Shown: positions 8,283-17,456 of the stretch, piece by piece
Position numbering within the stretch: the first letter of the stretch is position 1
Layout of the letters: every line of letters begins with the position of its first letter
Assembly (NCBI GenBank): GCA_030650395.1
Contig: JAUSDY010000078.1
Span: 101,419 to 165,418 of the forward strand
Length of the DNA stretch: 64,000 nt
Origin: Acidobacteriota bacterium
GTDB taxonomy: Bacteria > Acidobacteriota > Vicinamibacteria > Vicinamibacterales > UBA2999
Reading direction: 5' to 3'
The notes under the pieces: model-generated
The model's database searches: none
What the model was told of the DNA's origin: nothing
The model's input: the letters and a program-made list of their open reading frames with translations, nothing else
Made by a program: the position numbers and the translations under genes

Positions 8283-9206
8283 ATGCAGAATTTCCTGTCC
8301 ATCCTTGACCTCGATCCCGATCGCCTCGCGAAGCTGCTGGAACTGGCGGCGAAGCTGAAGCGGCAGCGCGTCAAGGGCATGAAGGCGCCGACCGCGGCGG
8401 CGTTGAACGGCAAGCACGTCGGCCTGCTGTTCGAGAAGCCCTCGCTGCGCACGCGCGTCACCTTCACCATCGGCGTCCGCGAGCTCGGCGGCGACATCGT
8501 CGAGATTCCGGCGGACGTCATGCGCGCGGACCGCGAGCCGATCAACGACGTGGCCCGTAACCTCGAGCGCTGGGTGGACGCGGTCGTCATCCGCACGTTC
8601 GGACAAGAGCGTCTCGCCCACATCGCGGAGATCACGCCGAACCTGCACGTGATCAACGCGCTCACCAACGAAGAGCACCCCTGCCAGGCGCTGGCGGACA
8701 TGCAGACGCTGACGGAGAAATGGCCGTCGTTCGAGGGCCGCCGGATTGCGTTCGTCGGCGACGGCAACAACGTCTGCGCGTCGCTGGTGCACGTCGCGAT
8801 GATGCTCGGCGTCGGCGTCAACGTGGCCACGCCGAAGGGTTACGAGCTGCCCGATGAAGTCGTCGATCAGGCAGCAGCGGTCTCGCAGAAAGGCGCCGGC
8901 TTGACGGAGTTCACCGATCCGAAAGCCGCCGTGCGCGACGTCGATGCGATCTACACGGACGTGTGGACGTCAATGGGCCAGGAAGTCGAGTACACGGATC
9001 GCAAGAAGACATTCCAGCGCTACCAGGTCAGCGAGAACATGATGGCGCTTGCCAAGCCCGGTGCGTTATTCATGCACTGCCTGCCGGCACATCGCGGTGA
9101 AGAAGTCACCGACGAAGTGATCGAATCACCGATCTCGGTGGTGTTCGACCAGGCGGAAAACCGCCTGCATGCGCAAAAGGCGCTCCTTGTGCAAATGCTG
9201 ACGTAG
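8283..9206 (+). CDS. argF: Ornithine carbamoyltransferase
   Basis: ArgF makes citrulline from ornithine and carbamoyl phosphate. The 307-residue enzyme has the carbamoyl-phosphate loop FEKPSLRTRVTF near residue 50, HPCQ near residue 138, FVGDGNNVC, and the HCLPAHRGEEV ornithine/catalytic Cys motif. These fit true ornithine carbamoyltransferase; I see no clear sign of the acetyl- or succinyl-ornithine forms, though specificity cannot be settled by eye. It is the last plus-strand arg gene, separated from argJ by the inverted repeat, and is convergent with the next gene. Confidence 0.93.
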   Translation: MQNFLSILDLDPDRLAKLLELAAKLKRQRVKGMKAPTAAALNGKHVGLLFEKPSLRTRVTFTIGVRELGGDIVEIPADVMRADREPINDVARNLERWVDAVVIRTFGQERLAHIAEITPNLHVINALTNEEHPCQALADMQTLTEKWPSFEGRRIAFVGDGNNVCASLVHVAMMLGVGVNVATPKGYELPDEVVDQAAAVSQKGAGLTEFTDPKAAVRDVDAIYTDVWTSMGQEVEYTDRKKTFQRYQVSENMMALAKPGALFMHCLPAHRGEEVTDEVIESPISVVFDQAENRLHAQKALLVQMLT

Positions 9207-9208
9207 GC

Positions 9209-9652
9209 TTACGGCGTCCAGTCGTTCTTTTTCATGATCGCCCACGCTCGCGGCTTCACGGCCCGAAGCGAGACCACCCAGGCCACGGTGCCGACGACCG
9301 TCAGGAACCTCTCGGTTCCGTTAAGCGCGTCGTCGAAGACGCCCAAGCTTCCGGCGCCATAGATGCCGAGGAGCGTCGCAGGGATGATTCCCACCGCCAT
9401 GGAGAGCCCAATGGCGCGCTGCGCCGGGGTCAGGTGACGATCGACGACCGAATCAACCGCGACCACGAAGGCCGCCCCGGCCATCAAGAGCGCCGCTGGA
9501 ATCAACAGAAAAATCAGCAGCGTACCCACGAACGGAGTGAGCATCAGGCACCACCACAACAAGCGAATCGCACCTGATGGCCTCGGCAGCGGAGGCTCGG
9601 CCGGGATGTCCCCGGCCGGGACGTTCGGTTCGGAGGTCTCGGGCGACGTCAC
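9209..9652 (-). CDS. Small hypothetical membrane protein
   Basis: A 147-residue protein of unknown function. The first ~25 residues are proline-rich and soluble, followed by hydrophobic spans around 28-70 (probably two helices), 80-105 and 113-130. No family motif is recognised. It is the last gene of the minus-strand run behind the S9 peptidase (21-base gap) and converges on argF, 2 bases away. A role cannot be assigned. Confidence 0.65.
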   Translation of the reverse strand: MTSPETSEPNVPAGDIPAEPPLPRPSGAIRLLWWCLMLTPFVGTLLIFLLIPAALLMAGAAFVVAVDSVVDRHLTPAQRAIGLSMAVGIIPATLLGIYGAGSLGVFDDALNGTERFLTVVGTVAWVVSLRAVKPRAWAIMKKNDWTP

Positions 9653-9673
9653 TAGGTTGGCCGCATACTGCGA

Positions 9674-11953
9674 CTACTGCTGTGTCGTCGTCGACTTCGG
9701 CTTTTCCTTCAAATACTTGTGGTACCACGCCACGATGCGGTTTTCGAAGTCGATGCTCTCGGCGACGCTGTTCGGCGGGCGATGGCCGCCGTTGACGTAG
9801 CGGACCCATTCGACTTCCTTCCCAAGCCGGCGAAGCGCGTAATACAACTCGCGCGACTGGTTGGCCGGCACATTCGGATCCTGATCGCCGCTGATCGTCA
9901 GCAGCGGCGTCTTGACGCGATCGAGACGGAAGATCGCGGAGTGCTCGATGTAGCGCTCCGGGAACTCCCACAACGTGCCGCCGATGCGGTCCTGGCTCTT
10001 CTCCGGCGCATGCGTGTTGCGGACGCCGAGCCGCTCGCTGTCGGTGTAGAAGCTCACCATGTTGACCTTGCCCGAAACATTGACGGCTGCCTTGAAGCGG
10101 TCGGTCTCGGTCAATAGCAGCACCGTGGCATAACCGCCGTAGCTGGTGCCGTGCACGCCGAGCCGATCGGGATCGGCAATGCCCATGTCGATCAGCTTGT
10201 TGGCCGCGGCCGTGACGCCCTTCGCCCACGACTCACCCGGCCGACCGACGACGAGATTCACCGACGGGTGGAACACGGCGTAGCCTTGCCCCGCGATGAA
10301 TGCCGCGCGGCCGTTGAAGCCGTTATCGAAGAAGGTTTCGTACAGCTCGAAGACCGTCGGGTACTTCTTCCCCTTTTCGTAGCCGATGGGATAGCGGAGG
10401 ACGCCGTACAGCACCTTTCCGTCCGCATCGCGGTACGAGACAAGCTCGGAGGCCGGTAGCGCCTTCTTCGCGATCCATGGATTCAGGTCCGTCAGCTTGC
10501 GGACACTCGTGAACGACGCGTCTGCCGCGTACAACTCCGCCGGACGGGTCCCGTCGGATTTCTGGAACACGACGGTGCTGCCGTCGCGCGAAGTGCGGAA
10601 GCCCTGATACACGCCGCTGTCGCGAACCAGCGAGGTCAACGCTTTCGTTTTGAGGTCAAGCCGCGAGAGCCCGCGGTCCCAGCGATCAGGCTCGCCGTAT
10701 TGCACCAGCAGCGCATCACCTGACGGCGCCCAGTCGACGACGCTCAACTTGGGGTTGCGGTCTTCGTTCTTGTCGTCGAGCGTGAGCACGCGCTCGCGCG
10801 CGCCGTCGGCGACCGCGGCGACGTACCAGCCCTTCTTGCTGGTCAGCAGCAACTTCGAGCCATCGCGCGAGAACGACGTCACGGAAAACGACTCGACTTC
10901 TTCCTCACCACCCGCCTTCGCGCTAGGCGCTTCCGCCTTCGCGCCATCGGGCGCTACGGCGGACAGGTCGGCGGGCAAGGCCTTCGGCCTTGGCGTGATC
11001 GATCGCGGCCTGGCCTCATCAATCCTCTGGACAAAGACCTCGCCCTTCTCGGCGTACGCAAATATCCGCCCGTCGTCCGACCACCTGGGTGTCATTGTCT
11101 TGAGCGTCTTGGCGTCGAGCACCGTGCGCGGCTGGCCGTTGCGGGCGAGCGTTCGAATGGCGTTGTCAGTGCCGCCAATCACGTCGTAGCTGGTCTTCTC
11201 AGTTGAGTCTTCGAGCCAGGTCACAAACGATCCATCGCGCGAGAGCTGATAGTTGGTGATCGCAGCGGTCGGCACCATCGCCGTCGCGGCGCCGGTTGCG
11301 GGATCGATCTCCGCCAGCGAACGGCGGCGATTGGAGCGGTTCATCGCATCCCAATCCAGGAACGGCTTCGACGATTGGACGACGACGGGGCCGGTGAGGA
11401 TCGCCTTGAACGCCGCTTGCGCCGCGGCATCGTCGGCGGGGCTGCGAAGGGCGACGAACAGCTTCGCGCCATCAGGCGTCCAGACCAGCTCTGAATTCGC
11501 GGCGACTTCGGCGCCGCGCTGGCGCGGCACTTCGGCGAGCGCTTTTCGATCGGCGTGATAGACCCACAGCTTCGTCTCGGGCAGACCCGACGGCGATTCG
11601 GTAACCGTCAGCAGCGCGAGCCGGCTGCCATCGCGCGTCCATGCCGCCTGGCGGATGTTCATCAAGCCAGAGCCCACCGTCTCGGTGCCGCCGGTGCGGG
11701 TATCAATCACTCGCAGCTCGACCATCGACGGCGCGACATAGGTCGGGTCGCCATAGCGACGGTGGTTGGTCTCGGCGTTGTCGTACAAGCGGCGCGCGCC
11801 AACGGCGATGCGGCGGCCGTCCTCACTGAAGTCCAGCACGTTGACGGTGGTGACCTTGAGGGTGTCTTCGGCCGTGATCGGATCGAGCGCCTGCGTCGAA
11901 GGCGAGGCGGTCGCGAGGACGGCGAGAGTTGCGGCCGCTAGTAGTTTCTTCAT
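9674..11953 (-). CDS. Secreted S9-family prolyl oligopeptidase-like peptidase
   Basis: An exported serine peptidase of 759 residues. The ATG at 11953 is chosen because AAGGAG lies 5 bases before it; a GTG 6 bases earlier is the alternative. It begins with a Sec signal peptide (KKLLAAATLAVLATASPSTQA), followed by a beta-propeller and a C-terminal alpha/beta hydrolase. The nucleophile lies in GTSYGGYA (about Ser603), with the acid in SGDQDPNVP and the His in NGGHRPPN. The propeller contains a repeat-derived peptide at about residues 325-347. The gene starts 3 bases after the stop of the duplicated-domain protein, so the two are co-translated, and they end the heme run. Confidence 0.92.
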   Translation of the reverse strand: MKKLLAAATLAVLATASPSTQALDPITAEDTLKVTTVNVLDFSEDGRRIAVGARRLYDNAETNHRRYGDPTYVAPSMVELRVIDTRTGGTETVGSGLMNIRQAAWTRDGSRLALLTVTESPSGLPETKLWVYHADRKALAEVPRQRGAEVAANSELVWTPDGAKLFVALRSPADDAAAQAAFKAILTGPVVVQSSKPFLDWDAMNRSNRRRSLAEIDPATGAATAMVPTAAITNYQLSRDGSFVTWLEDSTEKTSYDVIGGTDNAIRTLARNGQPRTVLDAKTLKTMTPRWSDDGRIFAYAEKGEVFVQRIDEARPRSITPRPKALPADLSAVAPDGAKAEAPSAKAGGEEEVESFSVTSFSRDGSKLLLTSKKGWYVAAVADGARERVLTLDDKNEDRNPKLSVVDWAPSGDALLVQYGEPDRWDRGLSRLDLKTKALTSLVRDSGVYQGFRTSRDGSTVVFQKSDGTRPAELYAADASFTSVRKLTDLNPWIAKKALPASELVSYRDADGKVLYGVLRYPIGYEKGKKYPTVFELYETFFDNGFNGRAAFIAGQGYAVFHPSVNLVVGRPGESWAKGVTAAANKLIDMGIADPDRLGVHGTSYGGYATVLLLTETDRFKAAVNVSGKVNMVSFYTDSERLGVRNTHAPEKSQDRIGGTLWEFPERYIEHSAIFRLDRVKTPLLTISGDQDPNVPANQSRELYYALRRLGKEVEWVRYVNGGHRPPNSVAESIDFENRIVAWYHKYLKEKPKSTTTQQ
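10912..10978. repeat. Dispersed repeat encoding an ADLSAVA peptide, copy 1
   Basis: A stretch beginning CCGCCTTCGCG and ending GGACAGGTCGGCGG sits in frame in the S9 peptidase. On the minus strand it reads ADLSAVAPDGAKAEAPSAKA. A close copy in the same frame lies in the unrelated glycosyltransferase at 47261-47322, and a more distant non-coding one at 46637-46680. The skeleton CCGCC-TTCGC...GCTACGGCGG is partly palindromic. Confidence 0.8.
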
Positions 11954-11955
11954 GA

Positions 11956-13233
11956 TCACTCCTTGATACGGCGAGCGCGAATCAGGACCTGGATGTCGTC
12001 GTTCCGCCCGTTCTCAAAACTCAAGCGCTGGCGGCCGTCTGCGTCGGTTAAAATCGCCGACGGGATGGAGCTGGCGACCACGGTCCAACCAGCGGGCAGC
12101 ACGACGGTGTTGCGCGGCCGGCCGAAGGCGCGATCCCAGACGAGCTCATCGCCATCGAGCAGGTACCGGTTCGGATCGGTATAGGTCTCGGTGATGCGAA
12201 GCCGCGCCGATTGGCCCTGCTTCACGACCGGAAACGAGATGACGAGGAGCTGCGTCTGGTCGGTGACGGGTTCTCCAGCGTCGAGGCCGCGTTTTTTCAG
12301 CTCGGCGCCAGAAATCGTTTCCACTTTCAGCTTCTCCCCGGTATCGAGCAGCACTGCGGAAGGATTCGAGACGGTGCTGCCCGCGCGCACGACATTGAAG
12401 TAGTGGCCCACACCGGCCCGCGACTCGGTGTAGTCGTGAAACAGGCTGAACGAGTGCGTGGCCGGGTCGTTGGGGAAATAAACGATCTCGCGATCCTGGT
12501 GAGCGCGCTCCGACAGCCGCGCGCTCTGCGAAGCCAGCGTGACCATTTGTGGGGCCGAACCTTTAGGTTCGGCCGTCCCGGTCGGACCTGAAGGTCCGAC
12601 CCCACGCACCGCGAGACCCTGCCTTGCCCTGATGACGAGCGGCGCCGCCCCCGGGCCCGCGTTCATGAACGCGATCATGACGCGCCCATCCGGCGTCGAC
12701 ATCACCTGAGAGGGCACGTTGCAGCTGATCAACCGGTAGCCGGCCGGCAGCACCACCGCGTTGCGGCGGATGCCGAGCGAGCGATCGAAGACGATCGCGT
12801 CGCCATCACGGAAGTAGCTCTTCGCATCCTTGTAGGTCTTGTCGATCAGCACGCGCCCCTCGCCGCCGGCCGGGACGGGCCGCGCCAGGTGCACCTTCAG
12901 CCACTCGGTGTCGAGGTCCGCGGTGGGATGGCCCTCGGCACGCGCCTGCGCGCCGCTGACGACCTCCCACTTGAGCGGCTGACCGGTCATCATGTCGGCG
13001 ACGCGCTCGTCGCTGGCGATGCTGCCCTTGCGGATCGCGTTGAAGAAGAACTTCGCGCCCGGCGTGGTGGCGGTGACTTCGTAGAAGATGCGGAATTGCG
13101 CCGTGTCGGGGCCGAGCAGCTCGTAACGCGTGTAGTCGTCTTCCTGGGTCTGACGCTGAGGAGTTTGCGCCCACGAGGGCGCGGCGAGGAAAAGAACGAG
13201 GCCGGTGACCAGCAGACGCATGTCGCGCATCAT
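11956..13233 (-). CDS. Secreted protein with two duplicated beta-rich domains
   Basis: A 425-residue exported protein of unknown function. The ATG at 13233 overlaps the hemG stop (ATGA), and a signal peptide (RLLVTGLVLFLAAPSWAQ) follows. The mature protein is an internal duplication. Both halves contain matching blocks: FFFNAIRKGS / YFNVVRAGS, LIDKTYKD / ITETYTDPN, DGDAIVFDRSLG / DGDELVWDRAFG, and RNAVVLPAGY / RNTVVLPAGW. The linker between them, about residues 210-229, is encoded by a nested palindromic repeat. I do not recognise the family. Coupling to hemG upstream and the S9 peptidase downstream suggests an envelope role, but that is inference. Confidence 0.8.
   Translation of the reverse strand: MMRDMRLLVTGLVLFLAAPSWAQTPQRQTQEDDYTRYELLGPDTAQFRIFYEVTATTPGAKFFFNAIRKGSIASDERVADMMTGQPLKWEVVSGAQARAEGHPTADLDTEWLKVHLARPVPAGGEGRVLIDKTYKDAKSYFRDGDAIVFDRSLGIRRNAVVLPAGYRLISCNVPSQVMSTPDGRVMIAFMNAGPGAAPLVIRARQGLAVRGVGPSGPTGTAEPKGSAPQMVTLASQSARLSERAHQDREIVYFPNDPATHSFSLFHDYTESRAGVGHYFNVVRAGSTVSNPSAVLLDTGEKLKVETISGAELKKRGLDAGEPVTDQTQLLVISFPVVKQGQSARLRITETYTDPNRYLLDGDELVWDRAFGRPRNTVVLPAGWTVVASSIPSAILTDADGRQRLSFENGRNDDIQVLIRARRIKE
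12549..12605. repeat. Nested palindromic element at a domain linker
   Basis: Outer arms GTGGGG (12549-12554) and CCCCAC (12600-12605) enclose two perfect hairpins: GGCCGAACCT/AGGTTCGGCC (12553-12574) and GGTCGGACCT/AGGTCCGACC (12580-12601), each with a 2-base loop. It is translated in frame inside the duplicated-domain protein. It is the best-preserved member of the CCT..AGG palindrome family in this window. Confidence 0.88.
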
Positions 13234-14414
13234 AGCGCCGATTCGCGAACACGATTGGCGGCGGCCGCGCCCTGCTCGAGGAGCGCCGCGACCCCGAGGC
13301 GACCCAGGTAGTTGCCGGCAAGTGCCAGCCACGGCGGGAGCGAGGCCAGCGACGGCGCGACCTGACCAATCGCCGCGTCGTAGACCGGGATCGCCGCGGG
13401 TCGACGCGTGAGGTGCACGGAGAGCGGTGTGGCGTCCCGGCCGGTGACGCGGCGGCGATCGGCGGCGAGCATCTGCACCAGTCGATCGTCATCAAACGCC
13501 GTCAATCCCTGATCGCGATCGCCGACGATCCAGGTTTCGGATCGCCGCGTGCTTCTCCCGGCGAAAATGTCGGCGTTCAACAGCACACCGAGCGCGTTGA
13601 TGCCGGTCCCGGACGGAAACAGGATCCCGAACCCGTGGATATCGTCGGGATGCGGTTCGAAAAACATCGTGACCGTCGCCAGCGACGCAAGGCGAACGCG
13701 AGCGATCGCGGCGGCCAGCTCCGGCGCGTGCGGCGCGACCAGATGTGCTGCCGCGGGCGCCGGCGTACTCACCACCGTTGGTACTCCAGCATCCACCGTG
13801 CCCGCGCTATTGAACTGAACACGGACTCCCCGATCGCACAGCCGTTCATATAAGCGCGTGGTGAACTGGCCCATGCCGCCGCGCGGCGCCGCCAGCTTTC
13901 GCAATCCGCGTCGACGCCCATCGAAAATCGCGCGGGCCGACAGTACGCCCGGCGGCGACGCATAGACGCCCTGCATCGCCGGCTCGAGCAACCAGCGCGT
14001 GGCCCCTTCGCCGATCACGCGGCGACCCCACGCTTCCATCGTTTCCTGCTCGCCTGCCGAGGTCGCGCGCGTTACGAAGGCCGCGCTCAATCGCGCCGCG
14101 AGTCCAAGCGATTCGGCAACCGTCAACGGCCATCGCCAGGGACGGCCGTTGCGAAAAATGTAGCGCCGTTTGCTCGACGCCTGCGGAAACTCAGGGGTCA
14201 GGTCCAGCCGCTGAAACCACGCGGCGACGGTGTTATCCCACACGAACGCATTGGCGCCGGTTTCAACCAATCCATGTTCGGTCTGTTGGGACTGAATGAG
14301 CCCGCCCGGATGCGGCGCCTGTTCAATGACCTCGACGGCGAACCCGCGGTCGGCGAGGTGCCAGGCCGCGACGAGCCCGGACAGACCCGCGCCGATGACG
14401 CGCGCCGGCCTCAT
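13230..14414 (-). CDS. hemG: Protoporphyrinogen oxidase, HemY type
   Basis: This FAD enzyme oxidises protoporphyrinogen IX to protoporphyrin IX. The 394-residue product opens with VIGAGLSGLVAAWHLADRG, the dinucleotide-binding fold, followed by a GG motif (HPGGLIQS), and has the flavin amine oxidase layout throughout. It is shorter than typical HemY (about 450-470 residues). It overlaps hemN upstream and the next gene downstream by 4 bases each. The fold is HemY-like, so hemY is an equally valid symbol. A coproporphyrinogen oxidase role is less likely because hemN is present. Confidence 0.88.
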   Translation of the reverse strand: MRPARVIGAGLSGLVAAWHLADRGFAVEVIEQAPHPGGLIQSQQTEHGLVETGANAFVWDNTVAAWFQRLDLTPEFPQASSKRRYIFRNGRPWRWPLTVAESLGLAARLSAAFVTRATSAGEQETMEAWGRRVIGEGATRWLLEPAMQGVYASPPGVLSARAIFDGRRRGLRKLAAPRGGMGQFTTRLYERLCDRGVRVQFNSAGTVDAGVPTVVSTPAPAAAHLVAPHAPELAAAIARVRLASLATVTMFFEPHPDDIHGFGILFPSGTGINALGVLLNADIFAGRSTRRSETWIVGDRDQGLTAFDDDRLVQMLAADRRRVTGRDATPLSVHLTRRPAAIPVYDAAIGQVAPSLASLPPWLALAGNYLGRLGVAALLEQGAAAANRVRESAL

Positions 14415-15769
14415 ATCGCGCGCGAATAGGTTGGCCCTTGCGGCGGCGACTCGCGCAGATACCTGTCGAACAGGGCGGCAACGTTGCGGATGAACGGTTT
14501 GCCGGCCGGCGTGACGCGTACCTCGTGCTCGCCCGCCTCGACGATGCCGTCGCGAACCAACGCCTGCAGCTCCGCTGCCGCATCGGCGCGCTCGGCCGGT
14601 GTCGGGCTCGCCTCACCTACCGTCATCAGCGAGCGGATCAAGCCCGCGCGGCGGCGGTCGTCGTCCGACAATACGTGTCCGCGCAACGTCGCAATTTCGC
14701 CCGCGGCGATGCGCCGTTCGTACACCGTGACCACCTTCTCGTTCTGGTGGTAGCAGCCCGGGGTCTCGGAGATAGCGCTGACGCCAAGCCCGAGCAGCGC
14801 CGTCGTCTGGCGCTCGGCATAGCCCATGAAATTCCGGTGCAGCGTGCGCTCGGCCGCAGCGACGGCGAGCGCGTCATGCGGCAGCGCGAAGTGGTCGAGG
14901 CCAATCTCGAGATACCCGGCCGACAACAGACGGTCACGCAGGATCTCGTACAACTCGCGCTTGGCGGCGCCGGCCGGCACCTGCTCGTCGGTGAACTTGC
15001 GCTGCGCCGGCTTGATCCACGGCACGCGGGCAAACCCATAGACCGCCAGCCGATCCGGCCGCAGCCGGATGACCGCCTCCGACAATCGCACCATGCTCTC
15101 CGGGGTCTGCGCCGGCAACCCGTAGATCAGGTCGAAGTTGATCGAGTCGAACCCCGCCGCCCGGGCCCTCGCGCACAAGGCGGCGGTGGTCTCGAGCGGC
15201 TGATTCCGGTTCACCAGCCGCAGGACCTCCGGGTCGATGTCCTGCACGCCGAGCGAGATGCGCGACAGCCCGTGTTGCCGCATCACCTCGAGATGCGGCG
15301 CGGTTGTCACGCGCGGATCGACTTCCACCGATCCTTCGTAATCCGTGGCGAGCCTGGGCAGCCGTTCGCGCAGTCCTCCGAGCAACCGGCCCAGCACCTC
15401 GGGCGGGAGGAAGGTGGGCGTCCCGCCCCCGAGGTGAATCTGCGACACCGGCCGCTCGGCAAGAACGGGGACCCGCGCCAGGTAGAGATCGAGCTCCGCC
15501 AGCACGGTGTCGACGTAGGGCGCGGCGCGCTCGTGATTGCGCGTAATGACGTTGTTGCAGCCGCAGAACGTACACAGGGACTCGCAGAACGGCAGATGCA
15601 CGTAGACGGCGAGCGACGAGTCTGGCGCGGTGAGCGCCGCGCGCAGCGCCGCCACCCACGCGTCAGGCTCGGGCGTGCTTTGCCAGTTCGGCACCGCCGG
15701 ATAGCTCGTGTAGCGTGGCACCGGCACGTCGTACTTCTCCAGCAGTTGCGTTAGCGGCGTGACGGTCAT
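14411..15769 (-). CDS. hemN: Oxygen-independent coproporphyrinogen III oxidase
   Basis: HemN is a radical-SAM enzyme that decarboxylates coproporphyrinogen III to protoporphyrinogen IX without oxygen. From the ATG at 15769 (ATGA overlap with hemE) it is 452 residues, the expected size. The 4Fe-4S motif FCESLCTFCGC near residue 60 and the HLGGGTPTFL glycine motif near residue 110 are intact. The N-terminal KYDVPVPRYTSYP is the family hallmark that separates true HemN from HemW-like proteins. An upstream in-frame start would add 30 residues inside hemE and is rejected. Confidence 0.94.
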   Translation of the reverse strand: MTVTPLTQLLEKYDVPVPRYTSYPAVPNWQSTPEPDAWVAALRAALTAPDSSLAVYVHLPFCESLCTFCGCNNVITRNHERAAPYVDTVLAELDLYLARVPVLAERPVSQIHLGGGTPTFLPPEVLGRLLGGLRERLPRLATDYEGSVEVDPRVTTAPHLEVMRQHGLSRISLGVQDIDPEVLRLVNRNQPLETTAALCARARAAGFDSINFDLIYGLPAQTPESMVRLSEAVIRLRPDRLAVYGFARVPWIKPAQRKFTDEQVPAGAAKRELYEILRDRLLSAGYLEIGLDHFALPHDALAVAAAERTLHRNFMGYAERQTTALLGLGVSAISETPGCYHQNEKVVTVYERRIAAGEIATLRGHVLSDDDRRRAGLIRSLMTVGEASPTPAERADAAAELQALVRDGIVEAGEHEVRVTPAGKPFIRNVAALFDRYLRESPPQGPTYSRAI

Positions 15770-16803
15770 TTGAAGGTCTCCCTGATGGTGCCGACGAAGG
15801 TCCGGACGGCAGCTTCCGGCGTGCCGGGCAGCACGCCGTGACCGAGTCCGCAGATCCACCCGGCGCGGCGCTCTTCACCAAGTGCGGCAATGGGCCGCAA
15901 ATAGTCGTGCAACGCCTCGCGCAACTGCGCGTCGGGCAGGAACAACCAGGCGGGATCGAAATTGCCCTGCACAAAACCCTGGCGTGGCGCCGCCAGCACC
16001 GACGCGAGGTCCCAGCGCGAGTCGATGCCAAAGCCGGCCCACGGCGCATCCGCCAGCGGAGACGCCAGCAACGCCGGATGCGACGCCTTGGCGTAATAAC
16101 CAACACGGCCGGGAAATGCCCGCACGAGGCCCGCCAGATCCGGCGTGACCTCACGATGAAAATACGATGGCGGCAGGTCACCCGCCGCCGTGTCGAGGAT
16201 CATCACGATGTCGGCGCCGGCCTCGAGCTGCATCGCGATCGCGTCGTGCAGCAGCGGCGCGGCGTGGCGGGCGAACTGCCGGTACAAATCCCACGACGAC
16301 TTTGCGATGCGCATGGCGCCGGCATGCGACCCTTCCATCGCGTAGACAAACAAGGTCCACGGACCGCCGACAAAGCCAATCAGTCCTTTGTCGGCCGAAA
16401 GCGCGGCGCGTGTCGCCGCGACGGCCTCACCTTGAAAACGCAGTCGCGTTAGGGCCTCGGCGCGCGGCCGGAACCGGTCGATGCGTTCGCGGGTGAGTGG
16501 CCCGTCCAGCCGCGGCGGTCCCTCGTCATACGACAGCGCCATGCCGAGCGCCTCGAGCGGAAACAGCAGATCGCTGAACAGAATCGCCGCGTCGAAGTCG
16601 AAGTCGCGGACCGGGCCCATCGCCACTTCGCACGCCAGCTCCGGCACGCGGCACAACTCTTCAAACCGATGCCTCCGCCGCAACTGTTGATACGGCCGGT
16701 GGTAACGGCCGGCCTGGCGCATCAGCCAGATGGGCGGCGCGCCAACGGCGTCGCCGGCTAGCGCTTGTCGAAACCGGTTGCTTACAGCGAGCTGGCTGCC
16801 CAT
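15766..16803 (-). CDS. hemE: Uroporphyrinogen decarboxylase
   Basis: HemE removes four carboxyl groups from uroporphyrinogen III to give coproporphyrinogen III. The 345-residue enzyme begins close to the signature PIWLMRQAGRY (about residues 22-32) that holds the catalytic arginines, and carries GFVGGPWTLF and GFGIDSRWDL. Its start overlaps the response regulator 3' end by 22 bases and its stop overlaps hemN by 4, so it is translated as part of the same run. Confidence 0.95.
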   Translation of the reverse strand: MGSQLAVSNRFRQALAGDAVGAPPIWLMRQAGRYHRPYQQLRRRHRFEELCRVPELACEVAMGPVRDFDFDAAILFSDLLFPLEALGMALSYDEGPPRLDGPLTRERIDRFRPRAEALTRLRFQGEAVAATRAALSADKGLIGFVGGPWTLFVYAMEGSHAGAMRIAKSSWDLYRQFARHAAPLLHDAIAMQLEAGADIVMILDTAAGDLPPSYFHREVTPDLAGLVRAFPGRVGYYAKASHPALLASPLADAPWAGFGIDSRWDLASVLAAPRQGFVQGNFDPAWLFLPDAQLREALHDYLRPIAALGEERRAGWICGLGHGVLPGTPEAAVRTFVGTIRETFK

Positions 16804-17456
16804 TGGTATCCAATGCCTCTCACCGACCTGATAAATCGGCCGTCTTCATCGCCAAGCGCCTGCCGCAACCGCACAATCGCGTTGTCGACGGTGCGCTGCG
16901 TCGGAAATTCTTCGACGCCCCATACACGGTCCAGAATCTCAGAGCGGCCGACGGCGCGCGGCGCGGCCTCGACCAGCATCGACAACACGCGAAAATCCTT
17001 GACCTGCAGGAACACTCGCGCGCGCGACGGGTGGTCGACCGCCATGGCGTCCCAGTCGATCGTCGCCGCACCGACCCGCAATACGCGCCGCGGCGGCTGC
17101 GTCGTCAGGACGTGCCGCACCCTCAGGATGAATTCCTTCAAGTGAAACGGCTTCGGCAGGTACTCGTCGGCGCCGAGCTCGAAGCCGGTCAGCCGGCTCT
17201 CCGCCGAATTGAGCGCCGTCATGAACATGATCGGCGTGAGCGATCGCTGGCGAATCTCCGGAGCGAGGTCGAAGCCGGAGCCATCCGGCAACATCACGTC
17301 GACGATGGCCAGGTCCCACGCGCCGGCGGCGGCCGCGGCGCGGCCCGACGCGAGCGTGTCGACCCACGTGACGTCAAGACCCTCCTTGATCAGGCGCTCC
17401 TCGAGCGTCTTGCCCAGCGAACGATCGTCTTCGACCAGCAGGACACGCGACATCAC
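16782..17456 (-). CDS. OmpR-family response regulator inside the heme run
   Basis: A 224-residue DNA-binding response regulator. The receiver domain has the acidic pair (D10, D11), the phospho-acceptor D53 in IVDVMLPDGSG, T/S in FMTAL near 79 and the lysine in PKPF near 103. The C-terminal winged helix ends with RTVDNAIVRLRQALGD and RSVRGIGYQW. It follows the histidine kinase with an ATGA overlap and runs 22 bases into hemE. Its placement suggests it controls, or is controlled with, heme synthesis; the target promoter is not identified here. Confidence 0.9.
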   Translation of the reverse strand: MMSRVLLVEDDRSLGKTLEERLIKEGLDVTWVDTLASGRAAAAAGAWDLAIVDVMLPDGSGFDLAPEIRQRSLTPIMFMTALNSAESRLTGFELGADEYLPKPFHLKEFILRVRHVLTTQPPRRVLRVGAATIDWDAMAVDHPSRARVFLQVKDFRVLSMLVEAAPRAVGRSEILDRVWGVEEFPTQRTVDNAIVRLRQALGDEDGRFIRSVRGIGYQWAASSL

